Source of the DNA: Parcubacteria group bacterium
Lineage (GTDB): Bacteria; Patescibacteriota; Minisyncoccia; Phycocordibacterales; GCA-002724975
DNA: 20,320 bases
Reading direction: 5' to 3'
Assembly: GCA_002724975.1 (NCBI GenBank)
Contig: PBQF01000048.1
Coordinates: 1 to 20,320 of the forward strand
Part shown: positions 8,633 to 15,236 of the stretch, piece by piece
How positions within the stretch are numbered: the first letter of the stretch is position 1
Layout: the number at the start of each line of letters is the position of its first letter
Program-made: the position numbers and the translations under genes
The notes under the pieces: generated by a model
Told to the model about the DNA's origin: nothing
What the model saw: the letters and a program-made list of their open reading frames with translations, nothing else
Database searches by the model: none

Positions 8633-8841
8633 ATGTATATAGTTTTTCTACCCCGACATTTCTTCGTGTAGTTAAATGCTTTGGGATTAGACTTTTTGCT
8701 TTTCCTCAAATTGTTTTGATGTTTCACTTGTTGCAACTAGAATATTACTTTATTGATAACATTTATGATGAAATAATTATCAGTGTGGCTATAAATTATG
8801 AATCCGAAGCCCCATTTAAGCGTCGAAAAGAATTAGCCACA
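8633..8841 (+). pseudogene. neuA: 5' fragment of a broken acylneuraminate (nonulosonate) cytidylyltransferase gene
   Basis: An ATG at 8633, one base after the GT9 stop, reads MYIVFLPR, like the start of NeuA-family CMP-sugar synthetases (MxIxxIPARxGSK). A stop follows in that frame. In the +2 frame the reading continues as KCFGIRLFAFP, then FIDNIYDEIIIS and SEAPFKRRKELAT. These match the family blocks KNIKxFGGKPLFAYP, IFDEIIVSTD and VPFLRPKELA. The gene is therefore frameshifted, and it is cut off at about family residue 70 by IS3-family sequence. The other end of the same gene resumes at 9831. NeuA-type enzymes activate sialic, legionaminic or pseudaminic acid with CTP; which one this was cannot be told. 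It is inactive as read. Confidence 0.7.
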
Positions 8842-8985
8842 TATGGCGGGATGGATGCCTCCGACATTCGAAAGCTCAAGGAGCTTGAGAATGAAAACCG
8901 TAGACTGAAGCAGATGTATGCCAACCTCAGCCTGGAGCATAAGGCACTCAAGGATGTTGTTGCAAAAAGCTCTAAAGCCAGCCCA
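8842..8985 (+). pseudogene. IS3-family OrfA, C-terminal half only
   Basis: The frame reads YGGMDASDIRKLKELENENR through LKQMYANLSLEHKALKDVVAK, the leucine-zipper half of IS3 OrfA. The DNA-binding N-terminal half is missing. The region ends at a run of five A residues (8964-8968). In relatives this is usually the slippery A-rich site, where OrfA ends KKL-stop and the ribosome shifts -1 into OrfB. With five A residues instead of six, the OrfA frame misses its TAA and runs on to 9171. Upstream, the frame is open into the neuA relic, giving a chimeric reading frame from 8716 that is an accident of the junction. Confidence 0.7.
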
Positions 8986-9830
8986 GAAAAGAGAGCTGGC
9001 CGATTACATGAAAGAGGAGTATCAATTACACGAGCAGTCTGTCGGGCGCTGGACCTGAGACGTACTGTCTATCCGTCTCAACCTAGTACTGAGAAGGATC
9101 TCCCTGTGTTTGAGGCACTGCTTCGGCTGGCAGGAAGAGAAACCGGCCTATGGTTTTGGTCTAATGGTTGACACACTGCGCAGAGAGGGTAAGCCCTGGA
9201 ATCACAAGCGCGTTTATCGGGTATATAGAGCACTAAATCTCAACCTTCGGCGCAAGGGGAAGAAGAGACTTCCCAACAGATATCCCCAGCCACTCTCGGT
9301 GCCAGAGTCGATTAACCAGTGCTGGTCGATCGACTTCATGAGTGACGCATTGATGAATGGAAGGCGTTTTCGTACCTTCAATGTGGTCGATGACTACAAC
9401 CGGGAGGTACTGGCCAATGAGGTCGGTCTCAATCTGCCGTCACAGCGGAGCATACGTGTTCTGGATCGAATTGCACTGACCAGAGGCTATCCAGCCAAGA
9501 TGAGAATGGACAATGGACCAGAACTTATTTCAACCACAATGGCTACATGGGCTGAGGAGCACAACATAGACCTGGAATTTATTCAGCCAGGCAAACCTAT
9601 CCAGAACTCTTACATTGAACGCTTCAAACGAACTTACAGGTCAGAGGTGCTCGACAAGTATGCGTTCAGGGATCTGGAAGAGGTAAGAGAAATCAGCAGA
9701 AATTGGATCAGAGAATACAATGAGGAGCGACCTCATCAGTCGCTTGGAAAATTAACACCGATGGAGTATCGGATAAAATATTGCCCGGAAAACTCTAAAT
9801 TTTGGATGGCATTAAAAGGAGTGGATATAA
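8842..9830 (+). mobile_element. IS3-family insertion sequence remnant, 5'-truncated and frameshifted
   Basis: It contains most of an IS3-type orfA/orfB pair. The left part is missing: orfA begins only at YGGMDASDIRKLKELE, so its helix-turn-helix half and the left inverted repeat are gone. The right boundary is set at about 9826-9830 because neuA-like coding sequence resumes at 9831. The element interrupts the neuA relic, and about 100 codons of neuA are absent between the two flanks. That fits an IS insertion followed by an IS-adjacent deletion. I could not identify a pair of terminal inverted repeats or a target-site duplication. The GC content of the element is visibly higher than that of the cluster around it, which supports a foreign origin. 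Confidence 0.82.
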
Positions 9831-9856
9831 AATATTATAAAGCCATTCATTGGTAA
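8966..9856 (+). pseudogene. IS3-family OrfB transposase (DDE integrase core), frameshifted
   Basis: The OrfB frame starts as KALKPAQKRELADYMKEEY. It shifts near 9025-9032 into the frame reading RAVCRALDLRRTVY and FEALLRLA. It shifts back near 9130-9134 to EEKPAYGFGLMVDTLRR. From there the rve domain is open to 9856: CWSIDFMSDALM (first Asp), MRMDNGPELIS (second Asp) and NSYIERFKRTYRSEVLD (Glu), so the DDE residues are all present. The two compensating indels leave about 35 residues readable only in the wrong frame. The last few codons, to 9856, probably read past the IS end into flanking DNA. The transposase is very unlikely to be active. Confidence 0.8.
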
Positions 9857-10050
9857 TAATTTATTGCAAAAAAGAAGGCAAGAAGCTACTCCAGTATATT
9901 CTGTAAATGGAGCTGTTTACGTAGCGAAGAGCAGTGGATCAAAAAACAGGACCATTTTATAACATCAGAAATCATAGATTATGTAATGCCTAGAGTAAGA
10001 TCAATCTTGGCACTCAGAAATATCTCTAGCGCTTCTTCTGGTATGCATAC
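9831..10050 (+). pseudogene. neuA: 3' fragment of the broken neuA-like cytidylyltransferase gene
   Basis: Directly after the IS the frame reads NIIKPFIGNNLLQKRRQEA and TPVYSVNGAVYVAK. This matches the NeuA-family segment with RRQD/E and the NGAIYI motif. A one-base loss near 9925 moves the reading to QWIKKQDHFITSEIIDYVMP and RVRSI, the equivalent of the IAYIMPRERSIDID ending. Another small indel near 9995 gives LGTQKYL, and the remainder (LALLLVC) resembles the family's last helix. There are at least two frameshifts. Together with 8633-8841 it forms one gene of which about the middle 100 codons are lost. Known for the family: activation of nonulosonic acids to CMP-sugars. Inferred: an ancestor of this locus incorporated such a sugar. 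Confidence 0.72.
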
Positions 10051-10094
10051 GAAGGATTCATTTTCATCAATAGAACTAACAAGAAATTTCATTA

Positions 10095-11939
10095 TCATAT
10101 ACGTAATACTTTCTTAAGAAAAAATCTAATCTTATTAAATAAACCGGCATTATTATAAGTTGCAACATTAACAATAATTCTCTTGTGACAGAACTTACAC
10201 CCAGTAACAAAAGAAGCAGAACGTTGTCTGGCGCCAAGTAGCGGGCTTAGATCTTTATATATAGGTTTCCAAAAACTTAGCATGAAATAAATTGCACCAT
10301 TTATTATAAACTTAATAACATTATATTTATTTGCCTTCAACCCAACCATCTTTACTATAGTTGATTTGAGTGACGATGAAAACTTAGAAGAATTACTATC
10401 CCTATCAATATCTGTTTTCAATAATTCTCTATAATCATTTGATTCTCCACAGTGTGGGCAAACTGCTGCTATGTTGTAAATTGATTGGTTATAATAGTCA
10501 GCAATAAGATTTGACGAACCACTAAGATCAATTTTACAAGATGACGCATTTGTAGTCTGGGCATAATTAGAGAATTGCGACAAATAGATACACAAATAAA
10601 TCCATGAAAACCATACGGTATTCCGTATAGATGTCATATTATAGATTTCCTTATCAATATTCCTATAATATTCTAATCTTTTGCTTATAATTCCGTTATT
10701 CAGGCAGTGAATAAATAATTCGCTGCCAGGGTATGGCGAAATTGCTGCAAAGCTTATGTGTAAGTTTATACAATAATTAGAAAAAAACTGCATAGATTCA
10801 TGTATCGTTTCTTCATTTTCAACAGTATCTCCAAGTATGAATGCAGCATAAAAACCAAGTTTTACTTTATTCGAAAGATTAATAGCTTTAATAACTTCCG
10901 ATAATTCTGATTTTTTATTCATACTCTGTATAACAGCCGGACTAGCACTTTCAAGTCCATACGTAAAGCAATAACACCCTGCTTTTTTGGCAAGTTTAAA
11001 TGTTTCATAGTCTATTTTAGAATTGGAGTGAGTTTGAAATATCCAGTCAAAGTCCCAGCCATTATCTAGCTTGGCGTTTATTAGTGCATTGGAAAATTCG
11101 GCCAATCTTCCTCTTTTTGCAACAAATAATTCGTCCAATATTATAAGTATATTAAAGTTATACATATTATATAAATATGATATTTCTTCAATTATATTGT
11201 CAATGGAACGAGCTCTATATTTTCTAGTGTCACTGGCATCACCATGTATACAGAAGGTACATGAAAATGGGCATCCACGTGCACTCACAATTGTCATTGG
11301 TCGGGGATTATTTCTAGTATATCTATATACATATCTAGCCGCCATCGAATAATCGTCTATCAGTGCTGAAAGTTCGAATGGTTCGTAGTCTGGAAATAAT
11401 CTATCATTAATATCAATATAATTATAATTTTGCTTAGTAAAGATAGGGGTATTATTATTCCAGTACCCAATATTATCAATTTCACTAAATACAGGTGTTG
11501 TACTCTCAAGTGCCCTAATTAATTTTACAATTACTTCTTCTGCTTCTCCTTTGATACAAAAATTAGGTTTTAATTGAGTAAAAATAAACTCAGCATCAGA
11601 ATTGACAATTCCTCCTCCTAAAACAATTGGAATAGATGAATCATTCTCTCTTATAATATTAATGGCATCACTAAGAAAATTAAAATCAGTACTTAATCCG
11701 CCTAACCCTATTAAATCAGGCATTTCCTTCTGCAAACATTCTCTAATTACACTGCGAACCATATCATAAGCAGTAGCATAATTTACATTATTATTCGGAT
11801 TCACACCTACAACTTCGTGTCCTGAACCTTTAATTGCTGCTGCAATATAAGCAAACCCAGTAGGGAAATCTGAATTAGAAAAAAATTTTGGATATCCATG
11901 ATCATATCCAAAAGTTGGCAAGATCAACATTACTTTCAT
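10095..11939 (-). CDS. B12-binding-type radical SAM protein with C-terminal split CxxC pairs
   Basis: 614 residues. The N-terminal 170 or so form a cobalamin-binding-type Rossmann domain (MKVMLILPTFGYDHGYP; PDLIGLGGLSTDF; PIVLGGGIVNSDAE). The canonical DxHxxG ligand motif is not apparent, as in several sub-families. The radical SAM core follows with C223-x3-C227-x2-C230 (RGCPFSCTFC), which binds the 4Fe-4S cluster, then LILDELF, CFTYGLESASP and the FILGDTVE turn. The C-terminal 120 residues hold CPHC (494/497) and CKFC (581/584), a likely split zinc site, flanking a hydrophobic patch (about 545-560). Start is ATG at 11939, preceded by GGAGT 9 bases away. It is transcribed against all neighbouring cluster genes, so it must have its own promoter. 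A methylation or rearrangement reaction on a sugar or lipid is possible; the substrate is unknown. Confidence 0.85.
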   Translation of the reverse strand: MKVMLILPTFGYDHGYPKFFSNSDFPTGFAYIAAAIKGSGHEVVGVNPNNNVNYATAYDMVRSVIRECLQKEMPDLIGLGGLSTDFNFLSDAINIIRENDSSIPIVLGGGIVNSDAEFIFTQLKPNFCIKGEAEEVIVKLIRALESTTPVFSEIDNIGYWNNNTPIFTKQNYNYIDINDRLFPDYEPFELSALIDDYSMAARYVYRYTRNNPRPMTIVSARGCPFSCTFCIHGDASDTRKYRARSIDNIIEEISYLYNMYNFNILIILDELFVAKRGRLAEFSNALINAKLDNGWDFDWIFQTHSNSKIDYETFKLAKKAGCYCFTYGLESASPAVIQSMNKKSELSEVIKAINLSNKVKLGFYAAFILGDTVENEETIHESMQFFSNYCINLHISFAAISPYPGSELFIHCLNNGIISKRLEYYRNIDKEIYNMTSIRNTVWFSWIYLCIYLSQFSNYAQTTNASSCKIDLSGSSNLIADYYNQSIYNIAAVCPHCGESNDYRELLKTDIDRDSNSSKFSSSLKSTIVKMVGLKANKYNVIKFIINGAIYFMLSFWKPIYKDLSPLLGARQRSASFVTGCKFCHKRIIVNVATYNNAGLFNKIRFFLKKVLRI

Positions 11940-11969
11940 TTAAAAATTACTCCATTAAAAGCAGACCTG

Positions 11970-11998
11970 ACTCTATCAGAAACCTTGGTAATAATCAA
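11970..11998 (-). promoter_or_regulatory. Possible sigma-70 promoter for the reversed radical SAM gene
   Basis: On the minus strand TTGATT (11998-11993) and TAGAGT (11975-11970) are separated by 17 bases, each 4 of 6 to consensus, about 30 bases upstream of the ATG. The gene is reversed and isolated, so some promoter must lie here. The individual boxes are weak in AT-rich DNA, and this assignment is tentative. Confidence 0.25.
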
Positions 11999-12040
11999 TT
12001 CCTTCAGCCTATCTTTAACCTACCTCAGTAAGGTTCTAAG

Positions 12041-12130
12041 CAAAAATCCTCGATCGTATAATCAGAAGAAATGCTCTAGTAAAGTATATCAGAAATGTTA
12101 TAATGCAATTCATTATTTTAAAAATATTTC
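12041..12130 (+). pseudogene. Relic of the 3' end of a second GT9 glycosyltransferase gene
   Basis: The frame reads NPRSYNQKKCSSKVYQKCYN and then AIHYFKNIS-stop. This is the same C-terminal cysteine-cluster tail as the intact GT9 ending at 8631 (CRPCKQKICSNKMHQKCYN). One cluster cysteine is changed to Tyr. Nothing recognisable as GT9 lies upstream between here and the start of the reversed radical SAM gene. Only the last 30 or so codons survive, and DNA similarity continues past the stop to 12158. An older arrangement probably had a GT9 gene immediately followed by the GT4 gene at 12131. Confidence 0.65.
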
Positions 12131-12158
12131 ATGAAGATGCCAAATTCCCATAATAAAG
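12063..12158 (+). repeat. Copy B of the diverged direct repeat (GT9 tail)
   Basis: Partner of 8521-8616 in the same orientation, gap-free over 96 bases with about 73 identities by hand count. It ends in the shared run ATTCCCATAATAAAG. It overlaps the first nine codons of the GT4 gene starting at 12131. The 3.4 kb between the copies holds the neuA/IS wreck and the reversed radical SAM gene. Recombination between related GT9 tails is a plausible way this cassette entered. Confidence 0.75.
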
Positions 12159-13387
12159 ATAGTAAACAATTGGTATGTGTGCATTATTACTTCTATCCAG
12201 ATAATTCTGCAGGCAGCCAAATGCTATCCGACATATCTTTTTACCTTTCAAGTAATAGTTTTGAAGTAACTGTTATTACAAGTAGATATGTGCGTTACGA
12301 CGTTGAGGATAAGACATTAATAAATTACGAGGAAATTAATGGTGTTAATGTTTATCGAGTCTGGTCTTCAAACTTTGGCAGAAGGAGAATTATTAATAGA
12401 GTTATTAATTACATTACATTAGAAATCTCATTGATGATTAAACTATTCCAAATAGTTAAACAAAATGATACTGTTTTATTGTTAACTGAGCCACCTTTTT
12501 TTAATATAATTGCATACCCAATAATTAGATTAAAGAAAGGAGTTGTAGTAAACTGGGTGCAAGACTTATTTCCTGAGGTTGCCGTTTCTGCAGGTCTTTT
12601 TTCTAAATCGTCTTTGATTAATAGATCATTGACTACATTACGTAACTTTATTTTCAAGAAAGCCGATAAAAATATTGTGATTGGTAATACAATGCTTGAC
12701 TACTTAGTCAGTATTGGTATAAGTAATAATACAATTAAGATAGTAAATTGGTCAAAAGGGGGCGAAATATTTCCAATTTCACATAACGATAATCAAATTC
12801 GTAAAGATTGGGGGTTAGAGGGTAAGTTTGTTATAGGTTATTCCGGGAATTTAGGAAGAGCACATGACGTTTCAACTATTTTGGCAGTTATAGATAAATT
12901 AAAATTTAATAATAATATTCTATTTCTTTTTATCGGATGTGGAGATGGCTTCGATACAGTAAAACAATATGCGGCAAAAAATAAACTCAATAATATAATG
13001 TTTAAACCTTACCAAAACCGTGATTTACTACCTTTAAGTTTAAATATTGCAGATGTACATTGGGTGACCTTAGATCCAAAAATGGAAGGTTTTATAGTGC
13101 CAAGTAAATTTTACGGTATTCTGGCAGCAGGGAAGCCAGTCATATTTATTGGTGATAGAGACGGTGAAATAGCTAGAGATATACGTAAGGGTGAATGCGG
13201 CGAAAGTGTGATCATTGGTAATTATAAAAGGCTTGAAGAAATTATTAAGCAGTATTCAAATAATGTAACATTATTGTCGGCATTGGGGCAGAATAGCAGA
13301 AAATTATTTGAAAAAAAGTATCAATTTCATATTTCTGCAGTAAAATTCTATAATTTATTGACTGACATTGGCCGTAATATACAATAA
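12131..13387 (+). CDS. WbuB/WcaI-like family 4 glycosyltransferase
   Basis: 418 residues. The N-terminal acceptor domain begins QLVCVHYYFYPDNSAGSQML, with a longer-than-usual lead. The hinge and donor domain show KFVIGYSGNLGRAHDVSTIL (about 233-252), LFLFIGCGDGFD and EGFIVPSKFYGILAAGKPV. The PSKFYGILAAGRPV block and the following FIGDRDGEIA are typical of the WbuB/WcaI group, which lacks the second Glu of the EX7E motif. WbuB itself is linked to aminodeoxyhexose (FucNAc-type) transfer; that specificity here is a guess. The first nine or so residues (MKMPNSHNK) are encoded by DNA shared with the end of the GT9 gene. The real start could therefore be later, for example the TTG at 12171. It overlaps the next gene by one base (TAATG). 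Confidence 0.87.
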   Translation: MKMPNSHNKDSKQLVCVHYYFYPDNSAGSQMLSDISFYLSSNSFEVTVITSRYVRYDVEDKTLINYEEINGVNVYRVWSSNFGRRRIINRVINYITLEISLMIKLFQIVKQNDTVLLLTEPPFFNIIAYPIIRLKKGVVVNWVQDLFPEVAVSAGLFSKSSLINRSLTTLRNFIFKKADKNIVIGNTMLDYLVSIGISNNTIKIVNWSKGGEIFPISHNDNQIRKDWGLEGKFVIGYSGNLGRAHDVSTILAVIDKLKFNNNILFLFIGCGDGFDTVKQYAAKNKLNNIMFKPYQNRDLLPLSLNIADVHWVTLDPKMEGFIVPSKFYGILAAGKPVIFIGDRDGEIARDIRKGECGESVIIGNYKRLEEIIKQYSNNVTLLSALGQNSRKLFEKKYQFHISAVKFYNLLTDIGRNIQ

Positions 13388-14826
13388 TGAATATACTATT
13401 TATAGTTCCACCTGAAAAACACTATATAGAGTCTTACGTAACAAAAAAACTTGACAAACGTCGAGAGTTTAGACAGAAATTAGGCATTCTCTACGTAGCC
13501 GGATATCTAAAAAAGTTCGGTGGTCATAATCCTGAAATAATAGACTCACTGGCAGATGGTCTTAACAAGGATGATTTGCGAGAGATTATTAAAAAGAAAA
13601 AACCAGATATCGTTGGATTTAGTGTTTTAACATTTAACTTGCTCGACTGCCTTGATGTGGCAAGAATAATAAGAGATGTTTCGCCAATAACTAAAATATG
13701 CTTTGGTGGGTACCATCCAACAATATATCCAAAAGAAACACTTAATTTTCCCGAGGTTGATTTTATTGTTTTTGGTGAAGGAGAAATAACTTTTAATGAG
13801 TTGATTAACCTAATTGCTAAAAAATGTGTCGAAGATCTTGATACTAAACTATCCTCTATAGAGGGGTTAGGCTGGAAAAATAATAAAAACGGACTTACTA
13901 TTATCAACCCCGCCCGAAAAGCGGTTGCTAATTTAGATGAACTCGCTATGCCTGCACATGACCTGATCGATCTTAAAAAATATACAGTTGTCCTTGCAAA
14001 TGATGCAAAAGTTGCTTCCATACAGACCTCAAGAGGTTGTCCTTCAAAGTGCACATTCTGTGATATCCGCTTAACCCGATATCGGTATAGAAGTGCAGAA
14101 AATGTTTTGAGTGAGATTAAATATTTGAGGTCTCGTGGTATCAATGAATTTTTCATAATAGATGATACCTTTACGATTAATAGAAAACGAATATTCAAGC
14201 TGTGTAATTTAATAATTGATGAAAATCTTGGGATAAAATTCAAAATCAGCTCAAGAATAGATCGTGTTGATAATGAGATGTTGAATATACTAAAAAAAGC
14301 AGGCTGTTATAGAATTCATTATGGGATAGAGTCTGGTTCCCAACGATTATTGGACTACCTCGAAAAAGGAATAACGTTAGAGCAGATAAGATTAGCTATA
14401 AACAATACTAAAAAAGCAGGAATTGAGGTTTTTGCATATTTGATGATAGGTATTCCAACTGAAACAGTAGATGATATTAAGAAGACCATGGATCTTGTGT
14501 TGGAACTAAAACCTGCTCATGTTAACTATTCAATTTGTACGCCATTTCCTAAAACTGTTCTTTATGAGCGCTCTTTAGTCCAGGGATCTTCTTCAGAAGA
14601 CTATTGGTTACAATTTGCAATTAAACCCAGTGCTGATTTTAAAATTAGAACATTAAATGAGAATATTTCTAGTGAGGAATTAAGGAATCTTCAAGATCGT
14701 GCCCTAAGATCTTTTTATTCTTCTCCTTATATAATCTTGCGTGAGATTATTAAAACAAGAAGCTTGAAGCAGCTTTATACCAAATTTAAAATTGGCATCA
14801 GGTTGCTTATGCCGAGGGCTAATTGA
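13387..14826 (+). CDS. B12-binding-type radical SAM protein
   Basis: 479 residues, average for the class. The N-terminal cobalamin-binding-type domain (about 1-145) shows MNILFIVPPE, LGILYVAGYLKKFG, PDIVGFSVLTFN, CFGGYHPTIYP and DFIVFGEGEITF. The radical SAM domain has C218-x3-C222-x2-C225 (RGCPSKCTFC), FFIIDDTFT, CYRIHYGIESGSQRLL and AYLMIGIPTET. The C-terminal tail is basic (KIGIRLLMPRAN). Its ATG overlaps the stop of the GT4 gene (TAATG), so the two are probably translated together. Relatives occur in lipid, antibiotic and surface-polysaccharide loci and catalyse methylations or rearrangements on unactivated carbon. It differs from the reversed radical SAM protein in length and in lacking the C-terminal CxxC pairs. 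The reaction is unknown. Confidence 0.88.
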   Translation: MNILFIVPPEKHYIESYVTKKLDKRREFRQKLGILYVAGYLKKFGGHNPEIIDSLADGLNKDDLREIIKKKKPDIVGFSVLTFNLLDCLDVARIIRDVSPITKICFGGYHPTIYPKETLNFPEVDFIVFGEGEITFNELINLIAKKCVEDLDTKLSSIEGLGWKNNKNGLTIINPARKAVANLDELAMPAHDLIDLKKYTVVLANDAKVASIQTSRGCPSKCTFCDIRLTRYRYRSAENVLSEIKYLRSRGINEFFIIDDTFTINRKRIFKLCNLIIDENLGIKFKISSRIDRVDNEMLNILKKAGCYRIHYGIESGSQRLLDYLEKGITLEQIRLAINNTKKAGIEVFAYLMIGIPTETVDDIKKTMDLVLELKPAHVNYSICTPFPKTVLYERSLVQGSSSEDYWLQFAIKPSADFKIRTLNENISSEELRNLQDRALRSFYSSPYIILREIIKTRSLKQLYTKFKIGIRLLMPRAN

Positions 14827-15159
14827 TATTAATGAATAATTTATTATTATTTATTTCCACGGTTTTCTGGTATCTCATTTCTTCTTCGGCCATTACAATT
14901 GCGACATAGTTGATAACAATAACTAACCATATTCATTGTATGTATACTAATCTTAAATATTTAATAGGAACCAGTAAATTCATTTATAGGGTACTCTTCT
15001 TGTGTCGGAGTTTACGAGATATAGAAGATAATCATAATAAAATTAATGTGAACAATGCGGTGTTGATCTTATTGTTTTCAAACTCTTATCAGCTAAACGA
15101 TGTTTTAATAAGTAGATGATAAGGTGATAATCTCGAGAGAGACACATCTCGCTATACAA

Positions 15160-15175
15160 GCATTAGATCTAATGC
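15160..15175. promoter_or_regulatory. Perfect 16-bp palindrome, candidate operator
   Basis: GCATTAGATCTAATGC is identical to its own reverse complement. It lies 61 bases before the epimerase start codon and 11 bases before a second 16-bp palindrome. With no loop it is more like a dimeric protein binding site than a terminator. No known regulator is implied by the sequence. Confidence 0.4.
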
Positions 15176-15186
15176 AAGTAGAACGC

Positions 15187-15202
15187 CATTATTTAAATAA
15201 TG
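15187..15202. promoter_or_regulatory. Second perfect 16-bp palindrome, candidate operator
   Basis: CATTATTTAAATAATG is a perfect palindrome centred 27 bases from the first one, and it ends 34 bases before the epimerase ATG. Its AT-rich centre could also overlap a -10 element. The pair shares the CATTA...TAATG ends: CATTAGATCTAATG in one and CATTATTTAAATAATG in the other. That supports related half-sites with slightly different spacing. Confidence 0.4.
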
Positions 15203-15220
15203 ATCTTGAGTAATAACAAT

Positions 15221-15225
15221 AGGGA
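15221..15225 (+). promoter_or_regulatory. Ribosome binding site of the epimerase gene
   Basis: AGGGA, 11 bases before the ATG at 15237. It stands out because most cluster genes upstream lack a recognisable Shine-Dalgarno sequence. It supports the start at 15237. Confidence 0.5.
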
Positions 15226-15236
15226 AGATATCAGTT

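Larger units (their letters stand above)
14827..15236. other. Intergenic region with a decayed ORF and dyad symmetries
   Basis: No intact gene is recognised. A frame from ATG 14832 reads MNNLLLFISTVFWYLISSSA, then a TAG at 14907. It stays open in the same frame from 14910 to 15119 (69 codons, hydrophobic then basic). This could be a small membrane-protein gene broken by one nonsense change, or chance in AT-rich DNA. From 15131 to 15202 the sequence is rich in palindromes, and a good ribosome binding site leads into the epimerase gene. Confidence 0.5.

Noticed and set aside
8716..9171. 151-codon frame as an intact gene
   Set aside because: It is a chimera of the neuA relic, truncated IS3 orfA and out-of-frame orfB sequence, created by junctions and indels.
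11898..12134. 78-codon + strand frame as a small gene
   Set aside because: Its first part is antisense to the radical SAM gene start, and only its last 30 or so codons resemble anything, namely the tail of GT9. It is treated as a relic.
8521..12158. The 96-bp repeat as terminal repeats of a transposon
   Set aside because: The copies are direct, diverged and coding for a GT9 tail; they look like homologous gene ends, not mobile-element termini.
13524..14243. 239-codon open frame on the - strand
   Set aside because: It lies entirely antisense to the well-supported radical SAM gene at 13387-14826 and shows no recognisable motif.
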